From the NCBI RefSeq assembly GCF_020164785.1, contig NZ_JAIUGX010000016.1, positions 22,403 to 86,402 of the forward strand: a stretch of 64,000 nucleotides of DNA, given 5' to 3'. This DNA comes from Mesorhizobium sp. ES1-1. Its GTDB lineage: Bacteria; Pseudomonadota; Alphaproteobacteria; Rhizobiales; Rhizobiaceae. The notes beneath the pieces are model-generated. The model had not been told where the DNA came from, did no database searches, and saw nothing but the letters and a program-made list of their open reading frames with translations. Position 1 is the stretch's first letter. Every line of letters starts with the position of its first letter. Position numbers and translations under genes: made by a program. Below, one piece after another: positions 60,445-64,000 of this stretch.

Positions 60445-60594
60445 TTATGGCGTTGTCTTGTTGTCGCCGGGCGATGCCTGGCGCGACCCATCCTTGCCGG
60501 GGGCAGGCGCGGCCTGAACGGCGTCGGCTGGGCCGGCGCAGCAGGGGTGGCTGGGCCGGCCGGCGGCGCCAGGTGCTTGATCTGTATCGGTCAT
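60445..60594 (-). CDS. 49-residue Cys-Cys protein upstream of DUF899
   Basis: A short gene from ATG 60594 to TAA 60445, with an AAGGAGAAAACG ribosome-binding site, among the best in the window. The peptide begins MTDTDQAPGAAGRPSHPCCA and is otherwise Ala/Pro/Gly-rich and disordered. The vicinal Cys pair after His-Pro could bind a metal or act in thiol redox, and the DUF899 partner also has a CxxC. No family is known to me. Confidence 0.6.
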   Translation of the reverse strand: MTDTDQAPGAAGRPSHPCCAGPADAVQAAPAPGKDGSRQASPGDNKTTP

Positions 60595-60724
60595 CGTTTT
60601 CTCCTTGGCGTGCCGCGCGGGCCGATGCAGGTTGCTGGCCGGAGCGGCTTGGCGGTTGGCGGTACTGGCCTAAGCTAGCGAGAGGCCGCGCCTGGGTGGG
60701 AGTTACAAGTGTGACGGGATTTGA

Positions 60725-61945
60725 ATGGACTCGCTGATCACGGCTGCCGGGCTGGCGCTGGCTTCGGGCGATCCGCTGGGCGCGCTCGACCGCGTCGCCC
60801 TGCGCGACGATCCGCCGGCGCTGGCGCTGCGCGGCATTGCGATGGCGCAGCTCGGCGATCTCGATCGCGCCAAAGCGCTGCTGCGCCGGGCGGCGCGCGC
60901 CTTCGGTCCGAGAGAGGCGGTGGCGCGGGCCCGATGCGTTGTCGCGGAGGCCGAGATCGCCCTGGTCTCGCGTGACCTCGGCTGGCCGGCCAAGGCGCTC
61001 GACGCGGCGCGGACGACGCTGGAGAAGCATGGCGACCGGCTGAATGCGGCGCATGCCGGGCACCTCAAGGTGCGGCGCCTGCTTCTGATCGGCAGGCTCG
61101 ACGAGGCCGAGCATGTACTGGCGGACCTCGATCCGGCGCCGTTGCCGCCGGCCTCGCGGGCCGCGCACGAACTGGCCGTCGCCGGCATCGCCATGCGGCG
61201 CCTGAGAACAAGACCGGCGCGCCGGGCTTTGGAATGGGCGCGCCATGCCGCCCGCGAGGCCGGCATTGCCGCTTTGATGGCGGAGGTGGACAGCGCCTTG
61301 CTGGCGCTTGAGATGCCGGCGGCGCGGCTGATCGCCAAGGGCGAGGAGCGCGCGCTGCTGCTCGAGGTGGTCGAAGTGCTGCGGGCGTCGCCCGCGCTCG
61401 TCGTCGACGCCTTCCATCATGCCGTACGTCGTCAGGACAGGGCGGTGTCGCTGGCGACGCGGCCGGTGCTGTTCGCACTGGCGCGCGCGCTGGCGGAAGC
61501 ATGGCCGGGGGATGTGCCGCGGGCCGGGCTGATCGCGAGGGCCTTTGGCGGGCGGCATGCCGATGAGTCGCATCGCGCCAGGCTGCGGGTCGAGATCGGC
61601 CGGCTGCGCGCCGAGCTGAACGGGTTCGCAGGCATCGACGCGACCAAGCGCGGCTTCGCCCTGGTATTGCACGGGGCCGGAGAGGTGGCGGTGCTGGCGC
61701 GGCCGATCGAGGAGCGGCACGCCGGGGTTCTGGCGTTTCTGGCGGACGGCGAAGCCTGGTCGAGCTCGGCACTGGCGCTGGCGCTCGGCACCGGCCAGCG
61801 CAGCGTGCAGCGAGCGCTGGAAGAGCTCGCGGAGGCCGGTAAGGCGCAGTCGTTCGGACACGGGCGGGCGCGCCGCTGGATGACGCCGCCGGTGGCCGGT
61901 TTCACGACGGCCTTGTTACTCCCGGCGCCGTGGCTGAACGGCTAG
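60725..61945 (+). CDS. repeat-rich regulator with C-terminal winged helix
   Basis: A 406-residue protein. Residues about 1-250 are helical repeats (ALALRGIAMAQLGDLDRAKA, LLIGRLDEAEHVLADLD, AARRALEWARHA-like units) resembling TPRs. The C-terminal third has HRARLRVEIGRLRAELNGFA and a winged-helix-like end (LALALGTGQRSVQRALEELA, then EAGKAQSFGHGRARRW). It is probably a transcription regulator that reads a protein or small-molecule signal. It is divergent from the DUF899 operon and 33 bp before the beta-propeller gene. Confidence 0.7.
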   Translation: MDSLITAAGLALASGDPLGALDRVALRDDPPALALRGIAMAQLGDLDRAKALLRRAARAFGPREAVARARCVVAEAEIALVSRDLGWPAKALDAARTTLEKHGDRLNAAHAGHLKVRRLLLIGRLDEAEHVLADLDPAPLPPASRAAHELAVAGIAMRRLRTRPARRALEWARHAAREAGIAALMAEVDSALLALEMPAARLIAKGEERALLLEVVEVLRASPALVVDAFHHAVRRQDRAVSLATRPVLFALARALAEAWPGDVPRAGLIARAFGGRHADESHRARLRVEIGRLRAELNGFAGIDATKRGFALVLHGAGEVAVLARPIEERHAGVLAFLADGEAWSSSALALALGTGQRSVQRALEELAEAGKAQSFGHGRARRWMTPPVAGFTTALLLPAPWLNG

Positions 61946-61978
61946 GAAGGCGGGACGACCATCAACGAGGATCAAGAC

Positions 61979-62611
61979 ATGAAGCACTCACCGGCCGAAA
62001 TCCTGCGCGAATATGGACCCTTCGAGGGTGTGAAGAGCATACATGGGGTGAGTTTCGACGGCGAGAATGTCTGGTTCGCTTCCGGCGACAGGCTGAATGC
62101 CTTCGACCCGGAAAGCGGGCGGACGCTGCGCACCATCGATGTCGCGGCCCATGCTGGAACGGCGTTTGACGGGCACCACTTTTTCCAGCTCGCCGGCGAC
62201 CGGATCCATAAGCTCGACCCGGACAACGGCCAGGTGCTGGCCACCATTCCCGCGCCCGGCGGCGGCCGCGACTCCGGCTTGACCTGGGCCGAAGGGACGT
62301 TGTGGGTGGGGCAATATCGCGAGCGCAAGATCCACCAGATCGACCCCGAGACCGGAAAAATCCTGCGCACCATCGAATCCACCCGCTTCGTCACCGGGGT
62401 GACCTGGGTCGATGGCGAGCTGTGGCACGCCACCTGGGAAGGCGACGAGAGCGATTTGCGCCGGGTCGACCCCAAGACCGGCAAGCTGCTGGAGCGGCTC
62501 GACATGCCGGCCGGCATGGGCGTCTCGGGGCTGGAATCCGACGGTGGCGAGCGCCTCTACTGCGGCAGCACATCCACCGGCGTGGTGCGGGCGGTGCGGC
62601 GGCCGAAATGA
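61979..62611 (+). CDS. beta-propeller (SMP-30/Vgb-like) protein
   Basis: A 210-residue protein built of repeated four-strand units: VSFDGENVWFASGDRLNAFD, FDGHHFFQLAGDRIHKLDPD, LTWAEGTLWVGQYRERKIHQ and VTWVDGELWHATWEGDESDL. Each has the Asp-Gly/Gly-x-x-W pattern of Vgb lyases and glutaminyl-cyclase-like propellers. The length suggests a five-bladed or half-size propeller. No signal peptide. The catalytic role is unknown. Same transcript as the upstream regulator. Confidence 0.7.
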   Translation: MKHSPAEILREYGPFEGVKSIHGVSFDGENVWFASGDRLNAFDPESGRTLRTIDVAAHAGTAFDGHHFFQLAGDRIHKLDPDNGQVLATIPAPGGGRDSGLTWAEGTLWVGQYRERKIHQIDPETGKILRTIESTRFVTGVTWVDGELWHATWEGDESDLRRVDPKTGKLLERLDMPAGMGVSGLESDGGERLYCGSTSTGVVRAVRRPK

Positions 62612-62717
62612 GCCGAGCGGGCGGATTCATGCTCTATCGACTGGCCGTGGCGCGCCATCGGACCTAGATAGCTCTGCACCGGGCGGCCGCCCGGACATCA
62701 TTCGCAGAGGACCTGAG

Positions 62718-63548
62718 ATGCCCGAACAGATCGCCTTGAACGACGGCACAGCCATTCCCCAGCTCGGGCTCGGCGTCTGGCAGGTCGATCCGGCCGTTAC
62801 CGCGCAAGTCGTATCCTGGGGGATCGCCGCAGGCTATCGCCTGATTGATACCGCCGAGGGCTACAATAATGAGGAGGGCGTCGGGCAGGCGATCCGCGAC
62901 GCCGACGTGCCGAGGGGCGAGCTGTTCATTACCTCGAAGCTGCGCAACGGCGCGCACCAGCGCGATGCCGCACTTCGGGCCTTCGACGACACGATGAGCA
63001 AGCTCGGCATCGAGCGGCTCGACCTGTTCCTGATCCACTGGCCGGTGCCCAGCCAGGGCAAATATGTCGAGGCGTGGAAGACGCTCATCGAGCTGCAGCA
63101 GGCCGACCGTATCAGTTCGATCGGCGTGTCGAACTTCAACCAGGATCATCTCGAGCGCATCATCGGGGAAACCGGGGTGACGCCCGTCGCCAACCAGATC
63201 GAACTGCATCCCCGGTTCCAGCAGCGCGAGCTCAGGGCATTTCACGCGAAGCACGATATCCGCACCGAAAGCTGGAGCCCGCTCGGCAGCGGCAAGCTGC
63301 TGGACGACCCGACCATTTCAGGCATCGCCCGCAAGCACGGCAAATCCCCCGCCCAGACGATGATCCGCTGGCACTTGCAGGAAGGGCTGGTCGTCATCCC
63401 GAAATCGGCCCACCAAGAGCGAATTGCGGCCAATTTCGACGTCTTCGATTTCGAACTCGACGCCCAGGATCTCGAGACGATCCGAGGCATGGATTCGGCG
63501 AGCGGAAGAAGCGGACCCAACCCCGCTACGGCGTCGTTTTTGTTTTAA
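62718..63548 (+). CDS. aldo/keto reductase
   Basis: A 276-residue NADPH-dependent oxidoreductase of the AKR5-like branch (2,5-diketogluconate reductase-like). The catalytic tetrad is Asp44, Tyr49 (LIDTAEGYNNEEG), Lys74 (ITSKLRNG) and His107 (FLIHWPVP). IGVSNFNQDHLERI and VVIPKSAHQERI bind substrate and NADPH. The start at 62718 follows CAGAGGACCTGAG. It is monocistronic and followed by mosaic repeats. Confidence 0.95.
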   Translation: MPEQIALNDGTAIPQLGLGVWQVDPAVTAQVVSWGIAAGYRLIDTAEGYNNEEGVGQAIRDADVPRGELFITSKLRNGAHQRDAALRAFDDTMSKLGIERLDLFLIHWPVPSQGKYVEAWKTLIELQQADRISSIGVSNFNQDHLERIIGETGVTPVANQIELHPRFQQRELRAFHAKHDIRTESWSPLGSGKLLDDPTISGIARKHGKSPAQTMIRWHLQEGLVVIPKSAHQERIAANFDVFDFELDAQDLETIRGMDSASGRSGPNPATASFLF

Positions 63549-63565
63549 GGGCCGAATAAGCTGCG

Positions 63566-63902
63566 ATCTCCCCCCTCGTGGGGGAGATGTCCGGCAGGAC
63601 AGAGGGGGGCGCTGTCCCGCCGGCCCGTCCGTCTTTGTCTTCGGCTCAGAGAAGAACGCTGGCGAGGGAATGGCCGCGCAATCCGGCGTGGTTAATGCTG
63701 TGGGATGATCGAGGTTGGTGCCCTACGGCGCCCCCCTCTGGCCTGCCGGCCATCTCCCCCACGGGTGGGGAGATTGGCAGCTCTGCCACCGCGCTCTCCT
63801 TGCAGCGGTCAATATTGACGCAGGCGATGAAGTTCTGATCTCCCCCCTCGTGGGGGAGATGTCCGGCAGGACAGAGGGGGGCGCTGTCCCGCCGGCCTGC
63901 CC
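63566..63902. repeat. cluster of three mosaic repeats (copy D: +, -, +)
   Basis: Unit 1 (63566-63626) and unit 3 (63837-63902) are near-identical direct copies beginning GATCTCCCCCCTCGTGGGGG, then AGATGTCCGGCAGGACAGAG. Unit 2 (63728-63785) is the inverse (GCCCCCCTCTGGCCTGCC, CTCCCCCACGGGTGGGGAG). About 100 bp separate units 1 and 2 and 50 bp units 2 and 3. No gene is supported between 63549 and 63985. Confidence 0.8.
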
Positions 63903-63985
63903 ATTGCGTCAATTCAAAGCTGCCCGATGACGGTAGGCTGATGGATACACATACGTCTATCGGACGCTGAACGCGCGGTTGGAGG

Positions 63986-64000
63986 ATGATGAAGGTCAGC
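63986..64000 (+). CDS. start of the next gene (cut by window edge)
   Basis: GGAGG at 63981-63985 is followed by ATGATGAAGGTCAGC to the end of the window. The second ATG (63989) would give M-K-V-S. The spacing to either ATG is short, so the call is tentative. Nothing can be said about the product. Confidence 0.3.

Noticed and set aside
59408..61861. 817-codon open frame on the minus strand across several genes
   Set aside because: It crosses the DUF899 operon in another frame and the opposite strand of the regulator gene. Low-complexity Arg/Ala/Gln composition and no start signal make it a shadow.
63566..63902. CRISPR array suspected from regularly repeated blocks
   Set aside because: Only three units, in alternating orientation, with unequal spacing and palindromic content; no cas genes. 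It belongs to the mosaic repeats.
1..64000. Insertion sequences or prophage genes
   Set aside because: No transposase, integrase or phage structural gene was recognised in any frame.

Overview
The window looks like chromosome of a Mesorhizobium-type alphaproteobacterium (Rhizobiales). The base composition is GC-rich. There are two tandem DUF680 genes, a family known almost only from Mesorhizobium, plus BA14K-like secreted proteins, HWE/HisKA_2 kinases, a CtrA-type box in front of minCDE, and many copies of the palindromic intergenic repeats typical of rhizobia. No tRNA, rRNA, CRISPR array or transposase was seen.

Layout. 1-6.8 kb: a cut-off exported protein, a lipoprotein, a phosphodiester-glycosidase-like protein, two decayed gene ends (one an SRAP/YedK fragment), an AT-richer membrane-protein gene and a CHASE-PAS-GGDEF-EAL protein. 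6.8-11 kb: a LysR regulator divergent from two SDRs and a tautomerase, then a lysine-2,3-aminomutase-like radical SAM enzyme. 11-16 kb: a Pls/PosA-type single-module peptide synthetase with its own phosphopantetheinyl transferase. 16-24 kb: small secreted proteins, a Tat-exported metallo-hydrolase, DoxX, an Arr rifamycin ADP-ribosyltransferase, a Na+/H+ antiporter and an HD hydrolase. 24-27 kb: a three-gene catabolic operon (lactonase, 2-hydroxyacid oxidase, RraA-like aldolase). 27.3-28 kb: a GcrA-like mini-protein and a decayed copy of the HD hydrolase.

28.3-33.1 kb is a clearly more AT-rich island. It holds Vsr, a GHKL (MORC/Hsp90-like) ATPase, an unrecognised 427-residue protein coupled to it, and a C5-cytosine methyltransferase pointing back at them. 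No classical restriction endonuclease is visible, so the ATPase and unknown protein may be the effector half of a restriction-like defence system. This is the best candidate here for something poorly described.

33.3-41.4 kb: minCDE behind a CtrA box, a glycosyltransferase-like gene, a KaiC-like double-domain ATPase followed by two soluble histidine kinases, and an EamA exporter. 41.6-49.3 kb: two tandem paralogous molybdenum hydroxylase (PaoABC-like) operons. They are followed by a divergent TetR gene behind a perfect 22-bp palindrome. 50.3-55.4 kb: a DeoR-type regulator and a sugar-type ABC importer. 55.5-59.4 kb: BA14K and EF-hand proteins and an ECF sigma / anti-sigma-like / periplasmic metal-sensor-like operon. 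59.4-64 kb: a DUF899 protein with a tiny Cys-rich leader gene, a repeat-plus-winged-helix regulator, a beta-propeller, an aldo/keto reductase, and a run of mosaic repeats before the next gene.
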